DNA from: Bacteroidota bacterium
GTDB taxonomy: Bacteria > Bacteroidota > Bacteroidia > AKYH767-A > OLB10
Length of the DNA stretch: 64,000 nt
Direction: 5' to 3'
NCBI GenBank assembly: GCA_016713445.1
Contig: JADJPB010000010.1
Location: forward strand, 62,001 to 126,000
Below are positions 1-9,423 of this stretch, piece by piece. The notes under the pieces are model-generated. The model had not been told where the DNA came from. It ran no database searches and was given only the letters and a program-made list of their open reading frames with translations. Each line of letters starts with the position of its first letter. Position 1 is the first letter of the stretch. A program made the translations under genes and the position numbers.

Positions 1-1
1 G

Positions 2-364
2 ATTTTAGTTTCGTTCATATTCTATTTCTTTAATAAAGAATTGATTGAAATTTTCACTCTTGAACAAAACGTAATTGCTATTGGTGCAGAGTGGCTTGAA
101 ATTCTTTCTTACTCATTCTTTGTCTATGCTTGGTGGATGGTCTCTGTACAAGCCTTCAACGGTGCCGGTGATACTAAAACTCCAACGTATATTAATCTTG
201 TTTTCTTTTGGTTGATTCAAATTCCACTGGCCTATTACCTGGCTATTCATCTTGACTGGGCGCAATCAGGCGTGTTTTGGGCGGTGTTCTTTTCGGAGAC
301 ATCGGTGGGACTATACACACTTTGGATTTTCAAAAAAGGTAGATGGAAAACGATGAAAGTATAG
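2..364 (+). CDS. MATE family efflux transporter, C-terminal end (partial at window edge)
   Basis: The frame is already open at base 2 and ends at 364, so the gene starts outside the window; the TTG at 41 is not a real start. About 120 residues remain. They hold three hydrophobic segments and the MATE C-terminal signature, a helix followed by FNGAGDTKTPTYINL and then a last pair of membrane helices before a short basic tail (FKKGRWKTMKV). MATE proteins are inner-membrane Na+- or H+-coupled exporters of drugs and other cations. Substrate cannot be judged from this part. Family assignment is by sequence recognition only. Confidence 0.85.
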   Translation: MLVSFIFYFFNKELIEIFTLEQNVIAIGAEWLEILSYSFFVYAWWMVSVQAFNGAGDTKTPTYINLVFFWLIQIPLAYYLAIHLDWAQSGVFWAVFFSETSVGLYTLWIFKKGRWKTMKV

Positions 365-423
365 TTTGTTTTATTAGATAATTGGTTTCTTATAACTAAA
401 CACCTATATCGGAAAAATACTTC

Positions 424-1005
424 CTATTTTCTTTCCTTTAAAATTAATCGCAAAGAAGAATCCTTTGTTAAATAAGCCCAAGCCCAATTAATAAATATAA
501 TCAATTTATTCTTTACACTAAGAATTAACATCAAATGCAAAAACATCCACACCAACCATGCAGGATATCCTTTAAACTTAATAAAAGGGAGGTCAACTAC
601 TGCTTTATTTCGACCAATGGTAGCCATTGATCCTAAATCACGGTATTCAAATTTGACCAATGCTCTATTACTCTCAAACAATTTAAGATTTTTAACTAAT
701 CGTTTCGCTTGATTAATAGCAACATTTGCTACTTGCGGATGTCCTTGAGGGTAATCCATTGTTTCCATAAAAGCGACATCGCCAATAGCAAAAATGGAGT
801 CGCATCCTACCACTTTGTTAAAACGATCCACCTTAATTCGATTTCCTCTTACCATAACCTCTTCAGCCAATCCTCGAATCCGGTTGCCAATTACTCCGGC
901 AGCCCAAATCACAGTTCTGCTGTTGATCACATCTCCATTCTGCAATATGAGTTTTTCACCATCATAATCCTTTACATAAGTTTCAGTCAATAATTTCACA
1001 CCCAT
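424..1005 (-). CDS. ndh: Type II NADH dehydrogenase (NDH-2), C-terminal half of the same frameshifted gene
   Basis: This is the continuation of the gene at 1055-1675. It begins in frame with EEMGVKLLTETYVKDYDG and includes the conserved TVIWAAGV segment, the FAIGDVAF motif that contacts FAD, and VANVAINQAKRLVKNL. The C-terminal 50 residues hold an amphipathic or hydrophobic stretch (PAWLVWMFLHLMLI), as expected for a monotopic quinone-linked enzyme. Between the halves a second single-base loss lies in a run of six T at 1030-1035; seven would restore the frame (MSEEAKKASRNYLEEMG). Two separate one-base losses in an otherwise well-conserved gene point to sequence error more than decay. Confidence 0.82.
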   Translation of the reverse strand: MGVKLLTETYVKDYDGEKLILQNGDVINSRTVIWAAGVIGNRIRGLAEEVMVRGNRIKVDRFNKVVGCDSIFAIGDVAFMETMDYPQGHPQVANVAINQAKRLVKNLKLFESNRALVKFEYRDLGSMATIGRNKAVVDLPFIKFKGYPAWLVWMFLHLMLILSVKNKLIIFINWAWAYLTKDSSLRLILKERK

Positions 1006-1054
1006 CTCTTCTAAGTAATTTCTTGAAGCTTTTTTGCTTCTTCACTCATGTTAT

Positions 1055-1675
1055 TTAGCGTGTTGGCACTGCCCTCAATAAGCATGATTTCAAAAGTAGA
1101 AAAATCAATTCCCGATAATCTTTCGGGAGTACATGTTGTTTTATTTCCGCAAACGCACCAGCCAACTCTACGCCAGTAGGACCTGCTCCTACAATCACCA
1201 AATTTAACAATGCTTGCTTTTCGTCTTTCTTTGCTGAAATAATATCTTCAAAAGTTTGAAGAATGTGATTGCGAATGTTGATCGCATCGTAAGTGGTTTT
1301 TAATGTGAACACATTTTGTTCGATGTTCATATTTCCAAAAAAATTTGTTTTACAGCCAATGGCAATAATTAAATAATCGAAGGTAAAGTCGCCAATATCC
1401 GTAATAATCATTTTTTGCGCCGGATCTATTTCCAACACCTCGGCCATGCGCACATGAACATTTTTCTTGTTTCGAAAAACATTTCTCAATGGAAAAGAAA
1501 TACTACTGGGCTCTATTTGAGAGGTAGCAACTTGATAAAAGAGTGGTTGAAACTGGTGATGATTTAATTTATCGATCAACCACACATCAAACAAATTTTC
1601 ATCCAAATTTCGTACGCATTGCACTCCTGCAAATCCACCGCCAATAACTACTACCTTTTTCTTCTTTGTGTTCAT
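1055..1675 (-). CDS. ndh: Type II NADH dehydrogenase (NDH-2), N-terminal half of a frameshifted gene
   Basis: NDH-2 is a membrane-associated flavoprotein that passes electrons from NADH to quinone without pumping protons. This piece starts at ATG 1675 and carries the FAD-binding Rossmann motif GGGFAG at residues 12-17, the LYQVATSQIEPSSIS-type segment, and the second (NADH-binding) motif VIVGAGPTGVELAGAFAE. Near 1104-1109 a base appears to be missing: family members continue LPKDYxELDFSxFEIxLIEG, and the sequence gives exactly that in another frame. The last residues of this ORF are therefore out of frame. The protein resumes in the feature at 424-1005. Together they form one gene of about 1.25 kb. 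Confidence 0.85.
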   Translation of the reverse strand: MNTKKKKVVVIGGGFAGVQCVRNLDENLFDVWLIDKLNHHQFQPLFYQVATSQIEPSSISFPLRNVFRNKKNVHVRMAEVLEIDPAQKMIITDIGDFTFDYLIIAIGCKTNFFGNMNIEQNVFTLKTTYDAINIRNHILQTFEDIISAKKDEKQALLNLVIVGAGPTGVELAGAFAEIKQHVLPKDYRELIFLLLKSCLLRAVPTR

Positions 1676-1807
1676 GGTAAAAAATTAGAAAATGAAATTT
1701 TGATATTTACACATAAAATTTCGTGTTTAATTATTCCTCCATTTTATGCAATACCTTGCAAAGTTACTACCTCTATGATCAAAGTGATCAGAATTAAATA
1801 GTATTAA

Positions 1808-3175
1808 TTAAAATTCCCACATCATTCCAATCGAGGGAAGAATAGTTCCCGACTCGTTTTTCAATTCTTTTAACAAATAACTTCCTGAGTTATTGGGGTC
1901 TTCAACAGCTGTTCCATTCTGATCAGTAACAACAGTCAAATAGGGCGCAAGCAATGTTTTGTTATTGTATAAATTTTGGATATCGAGGTAAATATTTAAA
2001 ACAGTCTTTTTCAAGAAATACTTTTTATCAATGCGAATATCCAGTTGATGGGTGGCTGGTAAGCGCTGTGTATTGATGGCATTGTAATTTGGAACACCGG
2101 TGCGGGTGACATCCCATACATCTTTACGTGCAGAAGCCTGTTGATCAAAAGGAGTAAAGGGTGCTCCACTAAAATACCTGAATTTAACACCAACCTCCCA
2201 GTTCTTCTTCAACTGTTTTCCACCGGTTAACGACAAGATATGGCGATTGTCCCAGGAAGAAGGAACATAATTACTTCCACCATTTGTAAATTCACTTCGA
2301 ACATACGTATAAGCTACAATTCCATAGTATCCATTCATAATAGATTGCTGAATCAACAATTCTGCCCCATAACTCCTTCCGGTTGAGTTGGAGTTGACAG
2401 GCTCATCTCCAATCACTCCAAAATCAGAACCTAAATTTGCTAAGGATATTTGTTCTTCGATGAGTAAAGGGTAATTTCGATAACTCTTATAAAATCCTTC
2501 CAAAGAAATTTTTGTATTCGACGATCGCAAATGTTCAATGCCTACAACTAGATGGTCGGAAGAAATGTATTTCAAATTATTCTTCTTGTTGACTAATACA
2601 TTCGAACTATCGCGATATCCTAAACTTGTATAAGGCGGCAATTGAAAATAGCGACCTACGTTGGCATTTAGGAACCAATTCTTAATAAACTGATAAGATA
2701 CCGAAAATCGTGGTGAGAGTTGGTCCAACGAATTATTCATTTTAGGAGAATAATCATTGATGTCAGTTCTCAGTCCTGAAGACAATACCAATCGATCTGA
2801 CAATAAAGCTCTGCTGATCTGAACGTATCCACCTGCTTTTTGTAATGGCAAGGATGACGAATAATTTATCGAAGTAATTCCGGAAGGGAGATACATGCGC
2901 GTGAACGTCGAATTAGTGTATTCTACATATTCATATTGCAAACCATAAGATATTTTATACCATCCAAATTTTGAAGTGTTTTCCAACCTCAATTTACTTT
3001 CAATTTCTCTTGAATTGTAATTTAACAATTGCTTAGAAGGATCTGATTCGTCATTATTTTCAAATTTATGTGCTGAATTATTCAACGTATTTCTGCTTAA
3101 GATAATTTGTTGTAAACCTCGCTTTCCAAAATGAGAATACTTCACTCCTACGGTATAATTCCATTGTTCATTCAC
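1808..3175 (-). CDS. TonB-dependent outer-membrane receptor, C-terminal beta-barrel after an in-frame stop
   Basis: This is the barrel half of the receptor that begins at 4264, in the same frame, separated from it by one TGA codon and three sense codons. It is rich in alternating aromatic/polar strands (RFSVSYQFIKNWFLNANVGRYF, GIVAYTYVRSEF, NWEVGVKFRYFSGAPFTPFD). It ends with a terminal aromatic residue (IGMMWEF), as outer-membrane barrels need for assembly. The GTG at 3175 is only the first usable codon after the stop and is not expected to be a natural start. The most economical reading is one base substitution creating TGA from TGG or CGA; whether that is biological or an error cannot be told here. 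Confidence 0.84.
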   Translation of the reverse strand: MNEQWNYTVGVKYSHFGKRGLQQIILSRNTLNNSAHKFENNDESDPSKQLLNYNSREIESKLRLENTSKFGWYKISYGLQYEYVEYTNSTFTRMYLPSGITSINYSSSLPLQKAGGYVQISRALLSDRLVLSSGLRTDINDYSPKMNNSLDQLSPRFSVSYQFIKNWFLNANVGRYFQLPPYTSLGYRDSSNVLVNKKNNLKYISSDHLVVGIEHLRSSNTKISLEGFYKSYRNYPLLIEEQISLANLGSDFGVIGDEPVNSNSTGRSYGAELLIQQSIMNGYYGIVAYTYVRSEFTNGGSNYVPSSWDNRHILSLTGGKQLKKNWEVGVKFRYFSGAPFTPFDQQASARKDVWDVTRTGVPNYNAINTQRLPATHQLDIRIDKKYFLKKTVLNIYLDIQNLYNNKTLLAPYLTVVTDQNGTAVEDPNNSGSYLLKELKNESGTILPSIGMMWEF

Positions 3176-3184
3176 GGGAAGAAA

Positions 3185-4264
3185 TCAAAGAATGTAATTA
3201 TTACGTTCTATAACTTCTGCATCTTTTTCACCAACATTCACTTTTGTATTTAATCGAAACTGATCCAATGCTCCTAAACCAATAACAGTTATCGAATTTT
3301 TCTTATTAAATCGATAATTAAACTTAAACTGAGCATCGGTGTAAGTAGGTAAGAAAGGAAGCTTAAGTGCGGAAAATAAAAGTTGCAGATAGGATCGTCT
3401 GACCGAAAAAATAAAATCTCCATTCTTGGTTAATGGACCATCCAACGTTAATCCAAAGTCGCTTGATCCAGCCATCAAGGTGCTTGCTAATCGATCCGGA
3501 TTTCCGTTCTTCTGACGAAATTCCAGCACCGAACTCAGCGTATTTCCACGTGAAGCGGGAAATGCGCCCGAATAAAAATCAACGTCATTCACGAAATTTA
3601 CGTTGATCAATCCAACGGGGCCGCCACTAGAACCTTGTGTAGCGAAATGATTGATATTAGGCACCTCAATTCCATCCAGGTAAAAACGATTTTCATTGGG
3701 GGCGCCACCACGAATAATCAAGTCATTTCTAAAAGATACGGAAGAAGCTACACCCGGAAACGATTGTATCACTTTTGAAATATCGCGATTCCCTCCTGGG
3801 TTACGCATAATTTCGGCTGCGCGAATATTAATCTTTGAAAGAGGAGCTTCCTCTATTTTTTCAAAACGGCTCACCCCTACTTCTAGTTCCCTCAAGTTTA
3901 CAGTAGAAGGATTCATTTCAATGTTTAAAACCGTTGGCTTAGTTCCCGATATATTTACCTCTTGAATCACTTGCTCCTTATAACCAAAATTAGAAATGAT
4001 AATGTTGTACACTTTTGGTGTGATTCTCTCTAATTTATAATTCCCTTCTATATCTGTGGTAGCACCCAAATTCGTCCCTTGCAACTGAATAGTTACAAAA
4101 GGAATTGCATTTCTGGAATCTCTGTCAATGACATTACCCTGAAGTATCCCATTTTGTGCTTGCATTTGCCCAATAGAAGTAAGTACAATAAATAAAGAAA
4201 CCAACAAAACCTGGGTGAAAGTGGTCACAGGATGACAAATGAATAAGCATCGCTTTAGAAACAT
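3185..4264 (-). CDS. TonB-dependent outer-membrane receptor, N-terminal part (plug) before an in-frame stop
   Basis: Starts at ATG 4264 with a signal peptide ending near GQMQAQNG. Residues about 40-125 are a carboxypeptidase-regulatory-like beta-sandwich (GNVIDRDSRNAIPFVTIQLQ ... GNYKLERI). A TonB plug domain follows (GNRDISKVIQSFPGVASS, FRNDLIIRGGAPNENRFYLDGIEVPNINHF), then the first barrel strands. TonB-dependent receptors import large substrates such as siderophores, vitamins or oligosaccharides across the outer membrane. The ORF ends at a TGA (3187-3185), but the reading frame continues without a shift into the feature at 1808-3175, so the full protein would be about 818 residues. The substrate cannot be inferred. 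Confidence 0.86.
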   Translation of the reverse strand: MFLKRCLFICHPVTTFTQVLLVSLFIVLTSIGQMQAQNGILQGNVIDRDSRNAIPFVTIQLQGTNLGATTDIEGNYKLERITPKVYNIIISNFGYKEQVIQEVNISGTKPTVLNIEMNPSTVNLRELEVGVSRFEKIEEAPLSKINIRAAEIMRNPGGNRDISKVIQSFPGVASSVSFRNDLIIRGGAPNENRFYLDGIEVPNINHFATQGSSGGPVGLINVNFVNDVDFYSGAFPASRGNTLSSVLEFRQKNGNPDRLASTLMAGSSDFGLTLDGPLTKNGDFIFSVRRSYLQLLFSALKLPFLPTYTDAQFKFNYRFNKKNSITVIGLGALDQFRLNTKVNVGEKDAEVIERNNYIL

Positions 4265-4651
4265 CTTTTAGAACTCCATTTAATGAAATATAGCCTTGAA
4301 CTCACTTACAACAAACAATAATAGAAATAGTTTTATATTCAGCATATCCAATGTGCAAAATAATTTTCCTTCTATTGCCTTAGAAATGAATTAAACGACA
4401 ATAATCAGTAGATTTGAGTTCTTGAATTCAGCGTCAACGAATATGGAAAATTCGGCTTCAACTTATCTGAAAATTATCCATATTGCTGTTGTGGGAGGAA
4501 ATAACTTTTCTTTATTTTGGATAATCTACCTTGGGATCAATGCAGGATTTTAGTGAATTTCTGTTGAAGAAGAATCGTACAATCCCTTACTAGGGATATT
4601 AACTATAATCAAATTTTTTCTTACAAAAAGAGAAAATTAATATAATCAAAC
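4265..4651. other. Divergent intergenic region with an inverted repeat
   Basis: This 387-bp AT-rich stretch separates the minus-strand TonB receptor from the plus-strand DUF389 gene and must carry both promoters. It holds an imperfect inverted repeat, AATATGGAAAATT (4440-4452) and AATTATCCATATT (4472-4484), with 12 of 13 positions matching across a 19-base spacer. There is also a short hairpin, ATCCCT-TACT-AGGGAT, near 4582-4597. No coding potential was seen. The repeat could be a regulatory site, but no regulator is encoded beside it. Confidence 0.35.
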
Positions 4652-5944
4652 ATGAATTTATTAGATAATTTCAGGCTCAACAATGAAAAAGAAGATTTTG
4701 AACAAGTCAACCAAAATATACAGCATGGTGTTGAATTCAAAGGTACCAATCTATGGATTTTAATCTTCGCCATTTTCATCGCTTCACTGGGTTTGAATGT
4801 AAATTCCACAGCGGTAATCATTGGAGCCATGTTAGTTTCTCCTTTGATGGGACCCATCATTGGACTCGGATTTGGAATGGCGATTAATGATTTATCCTTA
4901 TTAAAAAAATCACTTATTTCTTATTTGTTTGCTGCAGGAGTCGGTTTAGTTACATCTTCCATTTACTTTTTCTTATCTCCCATCAATGAAGCCCATTCAG
5001 AAATCTTAGCGCGCACGGCTCCCAATATTTACGATGTTTTCATTGCTTTATTTGGAGGTCTTGCTGGGATCTTAGCAGTGTCGAGCAGACTCAAAGGAAA
5101 CGTAATTCCAGGTGTCGCAATCGCTACTGCATTGATGCCTCCGCTATGTACTGCAGGGTATGGATTAGCCACACTTCAGTTCCCCTTCTTCTTTGGCGCT
5201 TTATATCTATTCGTGATCAACTCCGTATTCATTGCTTTGGCGACGATAGTGACTATTCGCTTCTTAAAATTCCCTTTGAAAAGTTTGCCTACGGAGGAAG
5301 ATGAAATAAAAGCAAAACGTATTGTTTGGGCGGTTGTTGTTGTTACTGTGATCCCCAGTATTTACTTTGGTTATGATCAAATAGCACAAGCAAAGTTTAT
5401 CAATAAAGCAGAAAAGTTTATTGATCTGGAAGCTAATTTCCCAAATGATTATTTACTCAAGAAAACAATTGATGCAAAAAACAAAACCATTACGTTAACT
5501 TACGGCGGTGAAATTATTAGTATACAAGAAATTGAAAAATTAAAAAATAAATTGACATCCTATGAATTAAATAAGACAACACTCACTATTCGGCAAGGAT
5601 TTGCATATTTGAAAGACGACAAGAGGGATGAACAAACAAATCTATTAACAATTGCTTTAAATGAAAAAGAATTGAATATTAGAGCACTTCAAAGTCAATT
5701 GGACAGTCTCAGTTTTGAAGATTCGTTGAGTATGCAAATTTACAGAGAGTTGAAAATTCAATACCCCGATCTAACCTCTTGTCTTTTACAACCCGCTATA
5801 AATTACACCGACTCCTCCGCTTTCGAAACTTGGGTTTCTGTAATTAACTCTAGCAGAGATTGGGAAGAAATTGAAAAAATAAAAATAGAATCTTGGATAA
5901 AGATTAGAATGAAAATTGAAAAATTAAAAATATATTTTGAATAA
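4652..5944 (+). CDS. DUF389 family membrane protein
   Basis: 430 residues starting at ATG 4652. A short cytoplasmic N-terminus is followed by about six hydrophobic segments between residues 33 and 250. They include the family hallmark STAVIIGAMLVSPLMGPIIG at residues 52-71 and a second conserved loop ATALMPPLCTAGYGL. The last 180 residues are soluble and charged, with a predicted coiled region around NEKELNIRALQSQLDSL. DUF389 (TIGR00341-type) proteins are common in Bacteroidota and cyanobacteria and have no established biochemical function. The neighbouring MFS gene begins about 40 bases downstream on the same strand, so the two may be co-transcribed. Confidence 0.88.
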   Translation: MNLLDNFRLNNEKEDFEQVNQNIQHGVEFKGTNLWILIFAIFIASLGLNVNSTAVIIGAMLVSPLMGPIIGLGFGMAINDLSLLKKSLISYLFAAGVGLVTSSIYFFLSPINEAHSEILARTAPNIYDVFIALFGGLAGILAVSSRLKGNVIPGVAIATALMPPLCTAGYGLATLQFPFFFGALYLFVINSVFIALATIVTIRFLKFPLKSLPTEEDEIKAKRIVWAVVVVTVIPSIYFGYDQIAQAKFINKAEKFIDLEANFPNDYLLKKTIDAKNKTITLTYGGEIISIQEIEKLKNKLTSYELNKTTLTIRQGFAYLKDDKRDEQTNLLTIALNEKELNIRALQSQLDSLSFEDSLSMQIYRELKIQYPDLTSCLLQPAINYTDSSAFETWVSVINSSRDWEEIEKIKIESWIKIRMKIEKLKIYFE

Positions 5945-5983
5945 TTCCTATTATGACACGAAACCTTAACCGTTCTAATTGGA

Positions 5984-7183
5984 TTGAATTTACTCGAACA
6001 TAAAACGGGCAGATCACTCATCGCCTTTGCGTTCTACTTTACTGAAGGCGCTCCTATTGGCTTTATATGGTGGGCTATGCCTACCTTACTTAGACAAAAT
6101 GGGGTTGAGCTTGACCTCATCACTTCATTTACAGCGTTACTTACATTGCCATGGGTCTTTAAATTTTTGTGGGCACCATTGATAGATTTCTTTCGCACAA
6201 AATACTTTGGATATAAAAAATGGATTGCTTGGTCGCAGTTGGGAATGTGCTTGACATTGGTTCCATTACTATTTATTCCACTGAAAGGGAATTTTATCTG
6301 CTGGGAGATCTTATTACTTCTTCATTCACTATGTGCCGCCACCCAAGATGTTTCTGTTGATGCTTTAGTTATTAATGTGGTCTCTAAAAAGGAAACAGGA
6401 TTATTGAATGGATATATGCAAGCGGGGATGTTGCTGGGAAGAAGTCTTTTTGGTGGAGCTGCACTCTTCTTTATTCCCATGATTGGATTGTACTATACGG
6501 TAGGCATTATGATCCTTACGATCATTGCAATGATGAGTCTACTTTTCTTTATTAAGGAACCCCTAGAAATAGTTGCCGAGAACGCCAAACATAATACGTT
6601 TAAAAATAATTTATTGAATGTTTTTCGAAAGAGGAAAACATGGTATCTTCTCCTATTTGCTCTTACCGCCGGCGCTTCATTTGAAACCGCAGGGGGAATG
6701 TGTGGTCCATTTTTAACCGATAAAAAATTAGAGTTGGAAACCATCGGAATTTTCTTCGCCATTCCCGTTGTAGGGTCAATGCTGATAGGTGGCTTTATAG
6801 GAGGCGTTCTTTCAGACCGATTAAGTAGAATAAATTCCGTTTCACTTTTTTTGGCTGGCGGAATCCTTATAATTGCAGCCATTAGCGTTGTCGATATATT
6901 AGCTCCATTTTCTACCGTCTATTTATGGCTCACTTTATTCGCAGGAATGTATTTATTCACAGGAATGTTCACGGCCGCATCTTATTCATTATTCATGAAT
7001 GCAAGTGACCCTAAATTAGGAGCTACACAATTCAGCACCTTCATGGCTGCAACTAATGGCTGTGAAGCATGGGTTGTTTATTCTGCAGGGTCATTAGCAG
7101 TTTGTCATGGTTATGCTATTTCTTTTCTTGTAATGTGTGTGATCTCCCTTCTCAGTATTTTTTTACTCAAAAAAAGTAACTAA
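5984..7183 (+). CDS. MFS permease, AmpG-like
   Basis: 399 residues with about twelve hydrophobic segments. The N-terminal YFTEGAPIGFIWWAMPTLLRQ and LPWVFKFLWAPLID follow the pattern of AmpG-type muropeptide permeases of the major facilitator superfamily, which carry cell-wall breakdown products into the cytoplasm. The substrate here is an inference. The start is uncertain: the longest reading begins at TTG 5984 with no clear ribosome binding site. An ATG at 5953 in another frame reads MTRNLNRSNWIEFTRT and would join this frame if one base were gained or lost near 6003. A start frameshift is therefore possible. The gene follows DUF389 closely. Confidence 0.8.
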   Translation: MNLLEHKTGRSLIAFAFYFTEGAPIGFIWWAMPTLLRQNGVELDLITSFTALLTLPWVFKFLWAPLIDFFRTKYFGYKKWIAWSQLGMCLTLVPLLFIPLKGNFICWEILLLLHSLCAATQDVSVDALVINVVSKKETGLLNGYMQAGMLLGRSLFGGAALFFIPMIGLYYTVGIMILTIIAMMSLLFFIKEPLEIVAENAKHNTFKNNLLNVFRKRKTWYLLLFALTAGASFETAGGMCGPFLTDKKLELETIGIFFAIPVVGSMLIGGFIGGVLSDRLSRINSVSLFLAGGILIIAAISVVDILAPFSTVYLWLTLFAGMYLFTGMFTAASYSLFMNASDPKLGATQFSTFMAATNGCEAWVVYSAGSLAVCHGYAISFLVMCVISLLSIFLLKKSN

Positions 7184-7299
7184 ATTTACAATGATAAAAT
7201 TTCGGAAATCCATAGTCCTAAATATAAGAACTATTTAAAAATTCGCTTACTGTCTTTGCAGTAGACTTCATACATGTAGTATTATTCACCCTTAACATC

Positions 7300-7935
7300 A
7301 TGAAAAAAATAATCCTGCTCCTCCTTTTACTTTTTTCTCTTCATGCGCAAGCGCAAGTAGTAAATCAAATTACTATTCTTCCAGCAAATCCAACGAGCAC
7401 AGATACATTGTATGTCGTTACTGATTTCTCCTATTTTGGAAACTGTTCATTTAGCCTGGTTGGATATTATTATTACATTCAAGATTCAACCATTCATGTT
7501 TTACCCACTTATTGTGGCTATGGCGATAGCACCTTGTGCACGAGTATTGATACTTTAAAATTAGAAACATATCCTGCAAACAATTATGTTATAAACATTG
7601 AGTTTCATCAAGGAAGTGTTTGTCCATTTAGTCATTTTGATGCCACTATTGCACAATTTGATACTACTTTAACTATTTCAACTCCTTCCGGAATTGATCC
7701 AATAAATGCTTCTGATGGAGAGATTAACGTTTTCCCAAATCCTGCTATTGAAGAGTTGAATGTTCAAATTAAAAACCAAGATATCGAATTCATCGAACTT
7801 TATAATTCCCTCGGGGAATTTATTGAAAAGTACGGTTCTTCCTCTTTTTCAGTTTCAAATTTATCAAGTGGAATTTATTGGATACGAATTTATTCGAAGG
7901 ATACATTTTACTCAAGAAAAATAATTAAAAAGTAA
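7300..7935 (+). CDS. Small secreted protein with T9SS type A sorting domain
   Basis: 211 residues with a clear signal peptide (MKKIILLLLLLFSLHAQAQ). The middle part (residues 20-130) resembles no family I recognise; it has four cysteines in CGYGDSTLCTSI and similar stretches and reads like an extracellular beta-sandwich. The last 75 residues form a T9SS C-terminal domain (INVFPNPAIEELNVQI ... GEFIEKYG ... LSSGIYWIRIYS ... KIIKK). That domain directs export across the outer membrane and is normally removed or modified by the sortase PorU. Function unknown. Confidence 0.85.
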   Translation: MKKIILLLLLLFSLHAQAQVVNQITILPANPTSTDTLYVVTDFSYFGNCSFSLVGYYYYIQDSTIHVLPTYCGYGDSTLCTSIDTLKLETYPANNYVINIEFHQGSVCPFSHFDATIAQFDTTLTISTPSGIDPINASDGEINVFPNPAIEELNVQIKNQDIEFIELYNSLGEFIEKYGSSSFSVSNLSSGIYWIRIYSKDTFYSRKIIKK

Positions 7936-8007
7936 TTTGCATACCCCTAAATTTACATTGAGTTTCATTTATAAATTTTAATTAACTTTCCGGCATACAC
8001 AGAAACC

Positions 8008-9327
8008 ATGAAATCACTTCTTTGCATGCTCCTTGTCTTTACTGGCATAAATATCCATTCACTCGCTCAATCCTTCTCTCCAGATTTAATTGGCTATTGG
8101 CATAATTGGAATGATCCCAATGCGCCCTCTTTTCCTTTAAATCAAATAGATTCAAGATATACTATTGTCGATGTTGCCTTTGCTATTCCCACCGGAGGTA
8201 CAGATTACAAAATGGAGTTTATCCCCGACCAATTTTCCAATGCTACCTTCATTTCGCATATACAGGCACTACAAAATCAAGGCAAGAAAGTAATCATCAG
8301 TATAGGAGGAGCATCCACGCATGTATCATTAGACAATATCGCCGAGCGTGATACTTTTATTCTTACCATGGCGAATATCTTGGATACCTTTGGATTTGAT
8401 GGAATCGATATTGACTTAGAAGGCAGTTCTGTTTCTGTAACAGGAGGGACCATTTCATCACCCATTGATGCAAAAATTATTCATTTGATTGATGCTATTA
8501 AACAAATAATGGCAAACTACTATTCCACTCATAATAAAAAACTCATGCTCACGATGGCTCCTGAAACAGCATTTGTACAAGGAGGGATGTCGGCTTATGG
8601 TGGTATTTGGGGCGCATATTTGCCGCTTATCCAAGCCCTACGCGATTCTATGGATATTTTACATGTACAATTATACAATAGCGGCAGTATGTATGGGATT
8701 GATGGTAACATTTACACACAAGGCAATTCGGATTTTATTGTGTCTCAGACGGAGGCTGTCATTCAAGGATTTAATACTTCGGGTGGAATGTTTGTTGGGT
8801 TGCCACAAGAGAAAGTAGCGATAGGATTACCCGCTTGTAACAGTGCAGCTGGGGGCGGTTATACAGATACAGCCTCCGTAAAACTTGCTATAGATTATTT
8901 AAGAGGAACAGGACCAAAACCCGGACTTTATACATTACAACAATTGAATGGATATACTCAACTGAGAGGAATGATGACCTGGTCGATCAATTGGGATGCG
9001 GTTTCTACTTGTGCAAGCGCTTATGAGTTTGCTTCGAATTATGAAAATATTTTTTCTGTTACCACTTTCACTAATGAAGTCCAATCAACGGAAATTCCAA
9101 TTGATATTTTTCCAAATCCTACTGCTTCTCATTTTTCGATTCGCACCCATAAAGATCATTGTGCTTATAGGGTAGTAAATATTCTTGGAGAATTAATTCA
9201 AGAAGCAACCTATTTCAATCAATTTATTAATGTGGATGCGAGTGGGTGGAATAATGGTATTTACTTCATTACCATTGATAGCGAAAAATCCAGTACGGCA
9301 AAGAAAATAAATGTGTTCCATGATTAG
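8008..9327 (+). CDS. Secreted GH18 chitinase with T9SS sorting domain
   Basis: 439 residues: signal peptide 1-20, glycoside hydrolase family 18 catalytic barrel about 24-350, T9SS type A domain about 360-439. The GH18 hallmarks are present: KVIISIGG at 94-101 and the catalytic DGIDIDLE at 131-138, with Glu138 as acid/base. MLTMAPE and MMTWSINWD line the substrate cleft. Family enzymes hydrolyse beta-1,4 bonds in chitin or related N-acetylglucosamine polymers by substrate-assisted catalysis. The T9SS tail (IDIFPNPTASHFSIRT ... NNGIYFITI ... KKINVF) implies secretion or surface display, so this is a candidate nutrient-scavenging enzyme. It sits among other secreted-protein genes on the same strand. 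Confidence 0.92.
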   Translation: MKSLLCMLLVFTGINIHSLAQSFSPDLIGYWHNWNDPNAPSFPLNQIDSRYTIVDVAFAIPTGGTDYKMEFIPDQFSNATFISHIQALQNQGKKVIISIGGASTHVSLDNIAERDTFILTMANILDTFGFDGIDIDLEGSSVSVTGGTISSPIDAKIIHLIDAIKQIMANYYSTHNKKLMLTMAPETAFVQGGMSAYGGIWGAYLPLIQALRDSMDILHVQLYNSGSMYGIDGNIYTQGNSDFIVSQTEAVIQGFNTSGGMFVGLPQEKVAIGLPACNSAAGGGYTDTASVKLAIDYLRGTGPKPGLYTLQQLNGYTQLRGMMTWSINWDAVSTCASAYEFASNYENIFSVTTFTNEVQSTEIPIDIFPNPTASHFSIRTHKDHCAYRVVNILGELIQEATYFNQFINVDASGWNNGIYFITIDSEKSSTAKKINVFHD

Positions 9328-9423
9328 CTTTTATTCCTTTCTGGTTAACTACGCTGCAACTAGTCCGTTTGTTCAACGTCGTACATTTATCGACTTTATT
9401 TATCTTTAAGCAAAAATCAACCC

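Noticed and set aside
2011..2193. Small ORFs opposite or inside long genes (for example 60 residues at 2011-2193)
   Set aside because: They are shadows of the TonB receptor and other genes, with no signals of their own.
3185..3187. TGA read as Trp (alternative code) or as selenocysteine
   Set aside because: TGA is used as a true stop at 45478-45480, tryptophan is coded by TGG throughout, and no SECIS-like hairpin or Sec-family protein is involved.
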